Origin: Lachnospiraceae bacterium UBA3826
GTDB taxonomy: Bacteria > Bacillota > Clostridia > Lachnospirales > Lachnospiraceae
Reading direction: 5' to 3'
DNA length: 7,000 nt
Assembly: GCA_002393095.1 (NCBI GenBank)
Contig: DGII01000138.1
Coordinates: 1-7,000 of the forward strand
Under the pieces are notes generated by a model, which was given only the letters and a program-made list of their open reading frames with translations, made no database searches and was not told where the DNA came from. This document shows, piece by piece, positions 1 through 5,951 of this stretch (positions are counted from its first letter, which is position 1; each line of letters starts with the position of its first letter). A program made the translations under genes and the position numbers.

Positions 1-144
1 CCAGCCGATACCGTGTGTATAACCGCTGATATCCTTGACTTCCTTTGCCTTCACCCACTTAGCTTCTTCGGGGATGGGAGCACAGCCGTGATTCACACCC
101 TGCTTAACGGGGCACATCTCTTCAACTTCTTTTGAATAAATCAT
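1..144 (-). CDS. Fe-S cluster assembly scaffold-like protein, N-terminal fragment
   Basis: This is the first 48 codons of a gene running off the left edge, with an ATG at 144-142 and an ideal ribosome binding site (AAAGGAG, 7 nt upstream). The frame is open to the edge. The translation begins MIYSKEVEEMCPVKQGVNHG, continues with a CAPIPEEAKW stretch, and ends in SGYTHGIGW. From memory this resembles the start of a Lachnospiraceae family annotated as iron-sulfur cluster assembly scaffold protein (NifU/IscU-like), often followed by a GGGtGRT-family protein. In that family the next residues would include a cysteine just past the end seen here. Cys11 and Cys21 are present, but no full metal site can be judged. 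It is the only gene left of the intergenic region and has its own promoter and a structured leader. The family name is recall, not search, and the gene could be another small cytosolic protein. Confidence 0.6.
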   Translation of the reverse strand, partial: MIYSKEVEEMCPVKQGVNHGCAPIPEEAKWVKAKEVKDISGYTHGIGW

Positions 145-151
145 GTGAAAA

Positions 152-158
152 CTCCTTT
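152..158 (-). promoter_or_regulatory. Ribosome binding site of the Fe-S scaffold-like gene
   Basis: On the minus strand the sequence reads GAAAGGAG, with 7 nt between it and the ATG at 144. This strong Shine-Dalgarno fixes the start codon. Its GGAG (155-152) is complementary to the CUCC at 193-190 in the leader, so it could be occluded in one fold of the leader. Confidence 0.8.
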
Positions 159-178
159 CAATTATGTAATATATACTG

Positions 179-242
179 ATGATCCGCCTGGAGAATTCCG
201 GCATACTGACACAATAATATATATGCCGCTTTCACGGATCAT
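179..242 (-). ncRNA. Candidate structured 5' leader (nested stem-loop) of the Fe-S scaffold-like gene
   Basis: On the minus strand, ATGATCCG (242-235) pairs perfectly with CGGATCAT (186-179), giving an 8-bp outer stem. Inside it, CGGCATA (228-222) pairs perfectly with TATGCCG (205-199), giving a 7-bp inner stem with a 16-nt AU-rich loop. The two stems are separated by an asymmetric internal loop, TGAAAG (234-229) opposite GAATTCTCCAGG (198-187). The element lies between the predicted transcription start (about 260) and the start codon (144), so it would be in the 5' untranslated RNA. The larger loop strand carries CUCC, complementary to the Shine-Dalgarno GGAG. A short upstream CGGA (249-246) can compete for UCCG of the outer stem. 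I do not recognise a known riboswitch class. It could be a metabolite or metal sensor, a protein-binding site, an RNA-stability element, or a chance inverted repeat in AT-rich DNA. Confidence 0.45.
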
Positions 243-266
243 AAGTCCGATTGGGATAACTGATTC

Positions 267-295
267 ATTATAACACAGAATACATAATATGCTGA
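267..295 (-). promoter_or_regulatory. Predicted sigma-A promoter for the Fe-S scaffold-like gene
   Basis: A perfect TATAAT lies at 272-267 on the minus strand. Seventeen nt upstream is TCAGCA (295-290), a weak -35 that matches TTGACA at 3 of 6 positions. The predicted start of transcription is near 260, giving a leader of about 115 nt before the ATG. The weak -35 may be compensated by the A-tract just upstream, or the promoter may need an activator. Confidence 0.55.
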
Positions 296-321
296 CTTTT
301 TATATTTCTTTTTTATATTTT
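296..321 (-). promoter_or_regulatory. A-tract upstream of the promoter (UP-element-like)
   Basis: Read on the minus strand this is almost entirely A and T, with three A-runs of 3, 6 and 5 bases broken by ATAT or G. It sits directly upstream of the -35 of the predicted promoter and directly after the stop codon of the GGDEF gene. Such A-tracts can act as UP elements bound by the RNA polymerase alpha subunit, or bend DNA. As RNA from the upstream unit it would be A-rich, not U-rich, so it does not serve as an intrinsic terminator tail in the leftward direction. Confidence 0.35.
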
Positions 322-1797
322 TTACAGCTTATCAAGGTCGGCTCCGCCGATAAGCTTCTCTATCTTGTCAAGATCATTGACATATCCGCTGACATCCACG
401 GATATCATGACCGCCTTATTCTCATTCTCGAATACGTCCATCCATGAATACAGATTGTTGCACCATTCTCTTGTAGCGTAATTGTAGTATTCCAATATTC
501 CGTTGGCAGACTCATCCTTGGAATCCATCTTCTTAAGAGGACAATTATCGCATGGAATGCTTCTGTTACAGAAGGTGGAGTAGCATACATCACCTATATG
601 ACCGCCATCCACATGCTCCTTGGCTCTCGCGTTGGCGAACTGTATCACATGAGTCTGGGCATCTATAATATATACCGAAGCCGGAATATTCTCAAAAAGC
701 TTAAGCTTAGCCAGATTCTCCTTGGCAAATCTCTTGGAATTGGCACTGAAGAAATATGACTGTATCGAACGCATCTGTTCATCAAGCTTCTCAAGCTCGT
801 CTTCGTCAAAGGAAAGCTTATTGACAGATACATTCTCGAACATGAATGCGCCTCTGAATATCTTACCCCTGTCTAACGGAAAGTACAGAAGCTGATTCAC
901 ATCCTTATCCTTAAGTGTAAGCCTTATCTCCTCATCCACGCTCTCGTCATCACTGTCTATAAGGGCAAGCGAATTATATCTTTCGGATATCCTTATCTGC
1001 ATATCCTCTCTTAGCGCCCTCATCACTTCATTCTCAGCGGTGTATTCGAAGCCCGGATTGGTATAGGTAAGCTTCTTTCTTACAGCAGCCTTAACCCCTT
1101 CCGGAGAATAGTAATACACTCTGGAAAATCCCAGATACAGACAGCCGATCTCTAAGATGGAATGCATGGCAGTAAGAGCGTCATTACCATCCCTTAAGAG
1201 GTTGGAGCATATCTCCAGAAGATTCCTGTCCATTATGATGGAATACAGATCCTTATTCTTTATCTTGCTGTATATCTTTTTGTTGAATACATAATCATGA
1301 AATAATATCTTGGTCAGAGCTTCATCATACAACCAGTATACATTCTTGCCGTTGGCCTTGGCTCTGTACATGGCTCTGTACGCCTTACTTTTAAGCTCTT
1401 CGTAATCGGTACTGTGGAACGGATATATTGATATTCCCACACTGCAGGTCATATGTATATCCTCCACGCCTGTATCCACGCCGGCTACCGTATTAAGTAT
1501 CCTTGCAGCCAACAGCTCAACATTGGTGATCTCCTTGATATTCCTGGTAAGTACAAGGAATTCATCACCCTTAAGCTTAGCTACGATGTCACTTCCTCTG
1601 AAAAGCTTGTGGAAAGCATCATCCACACGGGACAGAAGCTTCTCCATCTCATCCCTTCCGATCATGTCTCTGATAACAGCATAATCATCCATATTCACGA
1701 CAAGCAGACCGTGGAGCACATCATCTATCTCACCTTTTATAGTGGCCTCTATATGTCTTTCATTTTCCGTCTTTTCCGTATTATATCCGTAATTCAT
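322..1797 (-). CDS. GGDEF-GAF-PAS regulatory protein with degenerate diguanylate cyclase site
   Basis: This 491-residue protein has no signal peptide or membrane segment, so it should be cytosolic. Residues about 24-160 form a GGDEF domain, recognised by FRGSDIVAKLKGDEF, CSVGISIYP and YRAKANGKN. The signature is KGDEF (76-80) instead of GGDEF. By alignment to PleD from memory, the first metal aspartate is Asn35 and the guanine-contacting asparagine is Arg43. The I-site RxxD is present as RGSD (67-70). Residues about 190-350 look GAF-like. Residues about 362-472 form a PAS domain with Cys405, Cys410, Cys416 and Cys419, a spacing often seen in clostridial PAS domains. Placing GGDEF ahead of the sensor domains reverses the common order. 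Diguanylate cyclase activity is doubtful, and binding of GTP or c-di-GMP as a sensor is more plausible. It is the last gene of the leftward cluster, 70 nt after the beta-helix gene. The ATG at 1797 has only a weak AGGTG ribosome site. Confidence 0.88.
   Translation of the reverse strand: MNYGYNTEKTENERHIEATIKGEIDDVLHGLLVVNMDDYAVIRDMIGRDEMEKLLSRVDDAFHKLFRGSDIVAKLKGDEFLVLTRNIKEITNVELLAARILNTVAGVDTGVEDIHMTCSVGISIYPFHSTDYEELKSKAYRAMYRAKANGKNVYWLYDEALTKILFHDYVFNKKIYSKIKNKDLYSIIMDRNLLEICSNLLRDGNDALTAMHSILEIGCLYLGFSRVYYYSPEGVKAAVRKKLTYTNPGFEYTAENEVMRALREDMQIRISERYNSLALIDSDDESVDEEIRLTLKDKDVNQLLYFPLDRGKIFRGAFMFENVSVNKLSFDEDELEKLDEQMRSIQSYFFSANSKRFAKENLAKLKLFENIPASVYIIDAQTHVIQFANARAKEHVDGGHIGDVCYSTFCNRSIPCDNCPLKKMDSKDESANGILEYYNYATREWCNNLYSWMDVFENENKAVMISVDVSGYVNDLDKIEKLIGGADLDKL
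326..356 (-). repeat. Inverted repeat overlapping the end of the GGDEF gene
   Basis: AGCTTATC (356-349 on the minus strand) is the exact complement of GATAAGCT (333-326). The 15-nt loop can form a further GGC/GCC stem. The repeat covers the last codons and ends one base before the stop codon. It is followed on the minus strand by an A-rich run, so it lacks the U-tract of an intrinsic terminator. It might protect the 3' end of the transcript or may simply reflect coding sequence. Confidence 0.35.
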
Positions 1798-1867
1798 TCT
1801 TCACAACACCTGCTTATTCAATCCTGTCTTATGTACGGTCAGTTATGTCAGCTTTTAACGGGTCTGA
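1798..1867. other. Short intergenic gap between beta-helix and GGDEF genes
   Basis: This is 70 nt with no open frame of note. On the minus strand there are two CTGAC copies, and GTCAG at the very end of the upstream gene could pair with either as a 5-bp stem. An isolated CTGACA resembles a -35, but no -10 stands at a suitable distance, so I cannot support a promoter. No hairpin followed by a U-run is visible. Read-through from the upstream genes is therefore the simplest reading. Confidence 0.5.
1807..1811 (-). promoter_or_regulatory. Weak ribosome binding site of the GGDEF gene
   Basis: The minus strand reads GCAGGTG, with AGGTG ending 9 nt before the ATG at 1797. The match to the anti-Shine-Dalgarno is poorer than at the other genes here, which suggests modest translation of this regulator. 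Confidence 0.45.
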
Positions 1868-2536
1868 CTAGTGATACTTAGCTACTATCTCCGTCCTGCA
1901 CTTATATATGTGTCCCTCCGGTATATATCCCCTCACACAGCTTGTAGGATATATATTGCTTCCTCTGCCAACCACCGTTCCGGGATTAAGAACGGAATTG
2001 CAGCCCACCTCGACGTTATCGCCCAGCATGGCGCCTACCTTCTTAAGCCCTGTCTCGATCCTCTCATCCTTAGCTTTAATCACCACAAGGGTCTTGTCAC
2101 TTTTCACATTGGATGTGATGGAGCCCGCACCCATGTGGGCCTTAAAGCCCAAGATACTGTCCCCTACATAATTATAATGGGGCACCTGAACCTTATTGAA
2201 CAGGATCACATTCTTAAGCTCGGTACTGTTGCCGACCACGGCACCCTTACCAACAATGGCACTTCCCCTTATGAAAGCACAGTGTCTTACCTCCGCATCC
2301 TCATCGATTATACACGGACCGCCTATGTATGCGCTGTCAAAGACCCTTGCGCTCTTCGCTATCCATATATCCTCTCCCTTTTTCTCATATATATCAGGGT
2401 CAAGCCCGGCTCCGAGCGTGCATATGTATTCCTTTATGCAGGGAAGCACCTCCCACGGATATGTATGTCCTTTAAAAATATCCGCTGCAATGGTCTCATT
2501 AAGATCATACAGCTCATTTATCTTCAAACCGTTCAT
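1868..2536 (-). CDS. Stand-alone left-handed beta-helix (hexapeptide) protein, GlmU-C-terminus-like putative acyltransferase
   Basis: These 222 residues lack a nucleotidyltransferase domain. From about residue 57 hexapeptide-type repeats run to near the end, for example IWIAKSARVFDSAYIGG, AIVGKGAVVGNS and MLGDNVEVGCNSVLNPGTVVG. The segment VPHYNYVGDS (118-127) parallels the GlmU acetyltransferase motif that holds its catalytic His363 and Tyr366, giving His120 and Tyr123 here. Asn143 in TSN matches GlmU Asn386, while the position of GlmU Asn377 is His134. Databases often call such proteins UDP-N-acetylglucosamine pyrophosphorylase, but the uridylyltransferase half is absent. An amino-sugar phosphate N-acetyltransferase, or a sugar-nucleotide-related helix protein, is the best guess. 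The first 56 residues form an alpha-helical cap of unknown role. The ATG at 2536 overlaps the topB stop as ATGA, with AGAGG 9 nt upstream. Its link to a topoisomerase is unexplained. Confidence 0.8.
   Translation of the reverse strand: MNGLKINELYDLNETIAADIFKGHTYPWEVLPCIKEYICTLGAGLDPDIYEKKGEDIWIAKSARVFDSAYIGGPCIIDEDAEVRHCAFIRGSAIVGKGAVVGNSTELKNVILFNKVQVPHYNYVGDSILGFKAHMGAGSITSNVKSDKTLVVIKAKDERIETGLKKVGAMLGDNVEVGCNSVLNPGTVVGRGSNIYPTSCVRGYIPEGHIYKCRTEIVAKYH
2533..2536 (-). other. ATGA stop-start overlap of topB and the beta-helix gene
   Basis: The topB stop TGA (2535-2533) and the downstream ATG (2536-2534) share bases. Such overlaps usually mean translational coupling by terminating and reinitiating ribosomes, so the two proteins are likely made together. 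Confidence 0.85.
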
Positions 2537-4563
2537 TTATAGTATCCTCTGACCTTATTAAATCTTGGTGTTATACCCTGCCCTGACACATTCATCTTCT
2601 TAACATATTCTGTCCTTCTTGCGACGAAATCATTAAGCTTATGTGTATATTCCTCGCTGCTTATACTTCCGCCCGCAACACCGGTAAGTCCCTTCTCCCA
2701 GCTTGCGGTAAGCTTGGGGTCAAGCAGTGCCTTAATGGATGCATCCACAACCTCATATATTATCTCACCCATAAGTGTCGGGGTTATAATCTGAGTCTTC
2801 TTATTAAGTGCAAGATAGCCATTGTTCACAAGCTTTTTAAGTATCTCCGCTCTTGTGGCCGATGTGCCGATCCCGCTTCCCTTAATCTGTGCTCTTAATT
2901 CTTCATCCTCGATCAGTTGTCCGGCATTCTCCATCGCAAGGATTATACTGCCGGAATTGTATCTTTTGGGAGGCGTGGTCTCACCCTCCTTTAACTCTAT
3001 GCCATCCTTGGCAACCTTTGTATTCTTCTTAAGTCCGTTAAGGAATGCCTCAAGCGCTTCATCCGCACTCTGCTCAAGTTCATCCTCACCCGCCTTGTTC
3101 TTGTCGGCAGACTCTCCCTTATCCTTTGTCTGTGTCTTCTCGGTTGCAAAAGAATACTTCATTACGCTCAGATACCCCTCGGACAGAAGTGTCTTATAAT
3201 TCGAGGCGAACACCTCACCGCCTGCGATCGTCTCCATAGATATCTTCTGATACACCGCCGCGGGGAAAAATATGGCAAGGAATCTTCTTACTATGACCTC
3301 GTATACCTTCTTAGCCGTCTCCGACAGAGAAGAATATGCGTTAAGTCCCTGACCGGTGGGAATGATGGCATAGTGATCCGTTATCTGCTTATCATCCGTA
3401 TATCTGCTTTTCTTAAGTTTCAAATGAGCACCCGTCGACAGTATATGCTCCGTATAAGCCTTCATCGAGCCTATAGCCGCCAAGCCCTTAAGATTCTTAT
3501 CAATCTCGGATGCCACGGCACTTGACAGGACTCTGGCATCTGTTCTGGGATAAGTGGTAAGCTTTTTCTCGTACAGCTCCTGAGCGATCCTAAGCGTCTC
3601 ATCGGGACTTATCTTGAAAAGCTTCGAGCAGTCATTCTGAAGCTCCGCAAGATTATACAGAAGCGGCGGATTCTTGGTATTCTTCTTCTTCTCGATAGAG
3701 CCGATCACCGCATCACTTACATGACTTAAGGTCTCCATTAGCTCTATGGCCTTATCCTTATCGACAAAGCCGTTGTTCTTATATAAGCCCGGTGCCGCGT
3801 AATATGCACTGTTCTCAGTGCATCTCCATTCACCTATATAGCTTACTCCGTCTAAAGAGAATGTGGCTAAAAGCTTATAGAAGGGTGTCTTAATAAAATC
3901 CCTTATCTCCCGCTCTCTCTTGACCACCATGCCCTGTACGCATGTCATGACTCGTCCTACGGATATGACACATTTATCAACATTAAGGAAGCTCTTAACC
4001 GCTGCCTGATACTTAAGTGTGAGCACTCTTGAGAAGTTGATTCCCATAAGATAATCTTCCCTTGCTCTTAAGTATGCAGCCTCGGACAGATTATCATATT
4101 CCGACATATCCTTGGCTTCCCTTATTCCACGCCTTATCTCATCCTCGGTCTGGGAATCTATCCATACCCTTTTCCATTCGATGCCGTTCCTATACCCTGC
4201 TTCCTGTCTGACAAGCCGCTGGATATACTCTCCCTCTCTTCCGGAGTCGCCCGCATTATATATGACATCAATGTCGTCTCTGTGAAAAAGCACCTTGATG
4301 GTCTCAAACTGCTTGCGGACATTATCTATTATCTGATATTTGTACTCACCCGGTATGAAAGGGATAGTATCAAGGGACCACTTCTTAAGCGCCGCATCAT
4401 ATGCATCCGGATAGCACATGGTCACAAGATGACCAACGCACCATGTTATGACGTAGTTATCCGACTCCATGTATCCGTCTTTATTTTTCATATTCTCACC
4501 GAGAGCCTTGCCGAATTCTCTGGCCACGCTCGGCTTCTCGGTTATGATAAGTTTCTTGCCCAC
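2533..4563 (-). CDS. topB: DNA topoisomerase III (type IA)
   Basis: The 676-residue enzyme would cut and pass single DNA strands, relaxing negative supercoils and unlinking DNA. The Toprim domain begins at the N-terminus with IITEKPSVA (Glu9) and carries the acidic motif GDSGREGE (105-112), which has DxG in place of DxD. SVGRVMT (201-207) and NLAELQ (304-309) follow. The catalytic tyrosine is Tyr338 in LTTYPRTD. GIGTSATRAEIL, near residues 564-575, is the conserved segment before the C-terminal part of the core. A lysine- and glutamate-rich stretch near 473-505 looks like a flexible insertion. There is no C-terminal zinc ribbon, and length is near normal for TopB. The start is GTG at 4563, since the next Met (25) would remove the Toprim Glu9 motif. 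It overlaps the upstream ATPase stop by one base (TAGTG) with only a weak ribosome site, and overlaps the next gene as ATGA. Confidence 0.95.
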   Translation of the reverse strand: MGKKLIITEKPSVAREFGKALGENMKNKDGYMESDNYVITWCVGHLVTMCYPDAYDAALKKWSLDTIPFIPGEYKYQIIDNVRKQFETIKVLFHRDDIDVIYNAGDSGREGEYIQRLVRQEAGYRNGIEWKRVWIDSQTEDEIRRGIREAKDMSEYDNLSEAAYLRAREDYLMGINFSRVLTLKYQAAVKSFLNVDKCVISVGRVMTCVQGMVVKREREIRDFIKTPFYKLLATFSLDGVSYIGEWRCTENSAYYAAPGLYKNNGFVDKDKAIELMETLSHVSDAVIGSIEKKKNTKNPPLLYNLAELQNDCSKLFKISPDETLRIAQELYEKKLTTYPRTDARVLSSAVASEIDKNLKGLAAIGSMKAYTEHILSTGAHLKLKKSRYTDDKQITDHYAIIPTGQGLNAYSSLSETAKKVYEVIVRRFLAIFFPAAVYQKISMETIAGGEVFASNYKTLLSEGYLSVMKYSFATEKTQTKDKGESADKNKAGEDELEQSADEALEAFLNGLKKNTKVAKDGIELKEGETTPPKRYNSGSIILAMENAGQLIEDEELRAQIKGSGIGTSATRAEILKKLVNNGYLALNKKTQIITPTLMGEIIYEVVDASIKALLDPKLTASWEKGLTGVAGGSISSEEYTHKLNDFVARRTEYVKKMNVSGQGITPRFNKVRGYYK
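2546..2550 (-). promoter_or_regulatory. Ribosome binding site of the beta-helix gene, inside topB
   Basis: AGAGG on the minus strand lies 9 nt before the ATG at 2536, within the last codons of topB. It supports the chosen start and would help ribosomes reinitiate after the overlapping stop. Confidence 0.6.
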
Positions 4564-5930
4564 TACAGTTCGTCCACGGTTATAAGTCTGATATTCTTCT
4601 TGCTGCTCACCGCAAAATGCAGTCCGTCATCAAATCCGCCTGCAGAGAACAGATATACATAGTCGGGAGTGATCTTGGCTTGCTTGGCGCAGAACATAAG
4701 CCACTCATAATCATCAAAGCGCATCATGGGCTTCTCCCAGTTACACAGGGCAATAAGCACATGACCTCCCGCATCCCTGCATACGAAATCTATGGTACCG
4801 GACTTACCAAGCCACGATCCCATTCTGTCATACTTGATAGGAAGATTATTGAATCCGTTCTGGGTATCGAGATATTCCTTGCATATAGCCGGGAAATACT
4901 TGGCTGTATATCTCTTAAGCCCGGTCTTAATATGCTCATTATAGAATGTATTCGCGTCCTTATACTGCAATTCATCCTTATACGGGAAAAGGAACTGATA
5001 TGAGAAGTCCACGAAATTACAGCATATATCGTATACACCCTTCTGTGTATTCTCTCTGCCCTCCGTATCCACCGAGAACTCCTTACTCACAAAGCCAAGC
5101 TCCATAAGATTCTTGATATATACGGATATCTTCGCTCTTGAGAACTGGGTATGTGCGTAGAGATCGTTAAGCTTATTCTTACCATTGGCCAAAGCCCACA
5201 GAATAGTATTGTATACGCTTGTCTCCCTGAGTTCACTTGCCACGAAATCCTCACCGTATGTAAGAAGCGGTGCGCTCACATCAAGTATATTGTGAAGTAT
5301 ATTGTCCTTGAAGCCCTTGTTTTTATCAAAAAACTTCCAAAGCTTTGGAATACCTCCCAGAATGGCATATCCCGTCACGCATTCGTCATACTTAAACTTC
5401 GTAAAATAGGTTCTGAAATCGGCAAAGCAAAGCTCTTTAACCTTGAAAAAGCCGGTAATTCCTCTCGCTCTCTGACCGATCTTGCTCACCATACTGTTCT
5501 CCACCCACTCTATGGATGAGCTTATGAGAATAACAAAGTACGGCTTATCGGCAGTTGCCAGAAAATCAAAAAGATGGTTGGTGAATTCGCTGGAATACTT
5601 AAGAAGATACTGGAATTCATCAAATACAAGTATATTCTTATTGTCACTGTCGGCAAAATGCTTCGCTATGGCCCCGAAGAGATCGTCATATTCCGGATAC
5701 TCCGGAAGCGTAAGCGAAAGCCTGTCAGTATTACTCCACTGATAGAGCTGCTCCCTCTCATATACCTGTTTGCAGTCAAAAAGGATATAATCGCCGGAAT
5801 CCTGTAAAAATTCCCTAACAAGGGTTGTCTTGCCCACACCCTTAAGTCCGTACATTATCATGACCTGATTGCCGCTTCGTCTCTTGTATTCACTAAGAAC
5901 ACCGATCTCCGAGTCTCTGCCGATTAGCAT
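4563..5930 (-). CDS. Archaeal-type AAA/STAND-like ATPase with degenerate DUF234-like C-terminus
   Basis: This 455-residue protein fits the archaeal ATPase (ATPase_2, MNS-type) family of unknown function. Walker A is GLKGVGKT (28-35) and Walker B is NILVFDEFQ (99-107, Asp104 and Glu105). A sensor-1-like ILISSS lies at 134-139, and YAILGGIPKLW (188-198) matches the family's glycine-rich helical segment. Residues about 252-284 look like a winged helix. Residues about 310-455 resemble DUF234, a PD-(D/E)XK nuclease-like domain. Its first aspartate is present (Asp381 in GTIDFV), but where the family has a GECKW-like motif this protein has ALCNW (394-398), so the catalytic Glu and Lys are missing. 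DNA cleavage is thus unlikely, while ATP-dependent DNA or protein binding remains possible. The ATG at 5930 has a strong AAGGAG site. It follows asd by 21 nt and overlaps topB by one base, hinting at a shared DNA-related role. Confidence 0.85.
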   Translation of the reverse strand: MLIGRDSEIGVLSEYKRRSGNQVMIMYGLKGVGKTTLVREFLQDSGDYILFDCKQVYEREQLYQWSNTDRLSLTLPEYPEYDDLFGAIAKHFADSDNKNILVFDEFQYLLKYSSEFTNHLFDFLATADKPYFVILISSSIEWVENSMVSKIGQRARGITGFFKVKELCFADFRTYFTKFKYDECVTGYAILGGIPKLWKFFDKNKGFKDNILHNILDVSAPLLTYGEDFVASELRETSVYNTILWALANGKNKLNDLYAHTQFSRAKISVYIKNLMELGFVSKEFSVDTEGRENTQKGVYDICCNFVDFSYQFLFPYKDELQYKDANTFYNEHIKTGLKRYTAKYFPAICKEYLDTQNGFNNLPIKYDRMGSWLGKSGTIDFVCRDAGGHVLIALCNWEKPMMRFDDYEWLMFCAKQAKITPDYVYLFSAGGFDDGLHFAVSSKKNIRLITVDEL

Positions 5931-5937
5931 TGTAATA

Positions 5938-5945
5938 CTCTCCTT
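5938..5945 (-). promoter_or_regulatory. Strong ribosome binding site of the ATPase gene
   Basis: AAGGAGAG on the minus strand ends 7 nt before the ATG at 5930, within the 21-nt gap after asd. It fixes the ATPase start. The gap is too short to hold both a terminator and a promoter, so transcription from asd should continue into the ATPase gene. Confidence 0.8.
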
Positions 5946-5951
5946 AATACA

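Noticed and set aside
296..325. T-rich run on the plus strand after the inverted repeat region, considered as an intrinsic terminator.
   Set aside because: For leftward transcripts the run is A-rich. For a rightward transcript the T-run would lie before the hairpin, not after it, and no rightward gene exists.
1361..1390. Near-tandem repeat of GGCTCTGTAC.
   Set aside because: It encodes YRAMYRAK, the usual repeated-looking motif of GGDEF domains, so it is explained by protein sequence.
1798..1867. Possible promoter for the GGDEF gene from a CTGACA -35-like sequence.
   Set aside because: No -10-like hexamer lies 16-18 nt downstream, so the match is probably chance.
1453..2552. Long open frames on the plus strand opposite the GGDEF and beta-helix genes (for example 1871-2542).
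   Set aside because: They mirror strongly supported genes on the other strand, give proteins without recognisable motifs, and no plus-strand promoter or ribosome site supports them.
1868..5930. Integrative element or defence island suggested by topB plus an ATPase.
   Set aside because: TopB is common on conjugative elements, but no integrase, relaxase, attachment repeats, tRNA or change in codon habit is seen, and both flanks are ordinary chromosomal genes.
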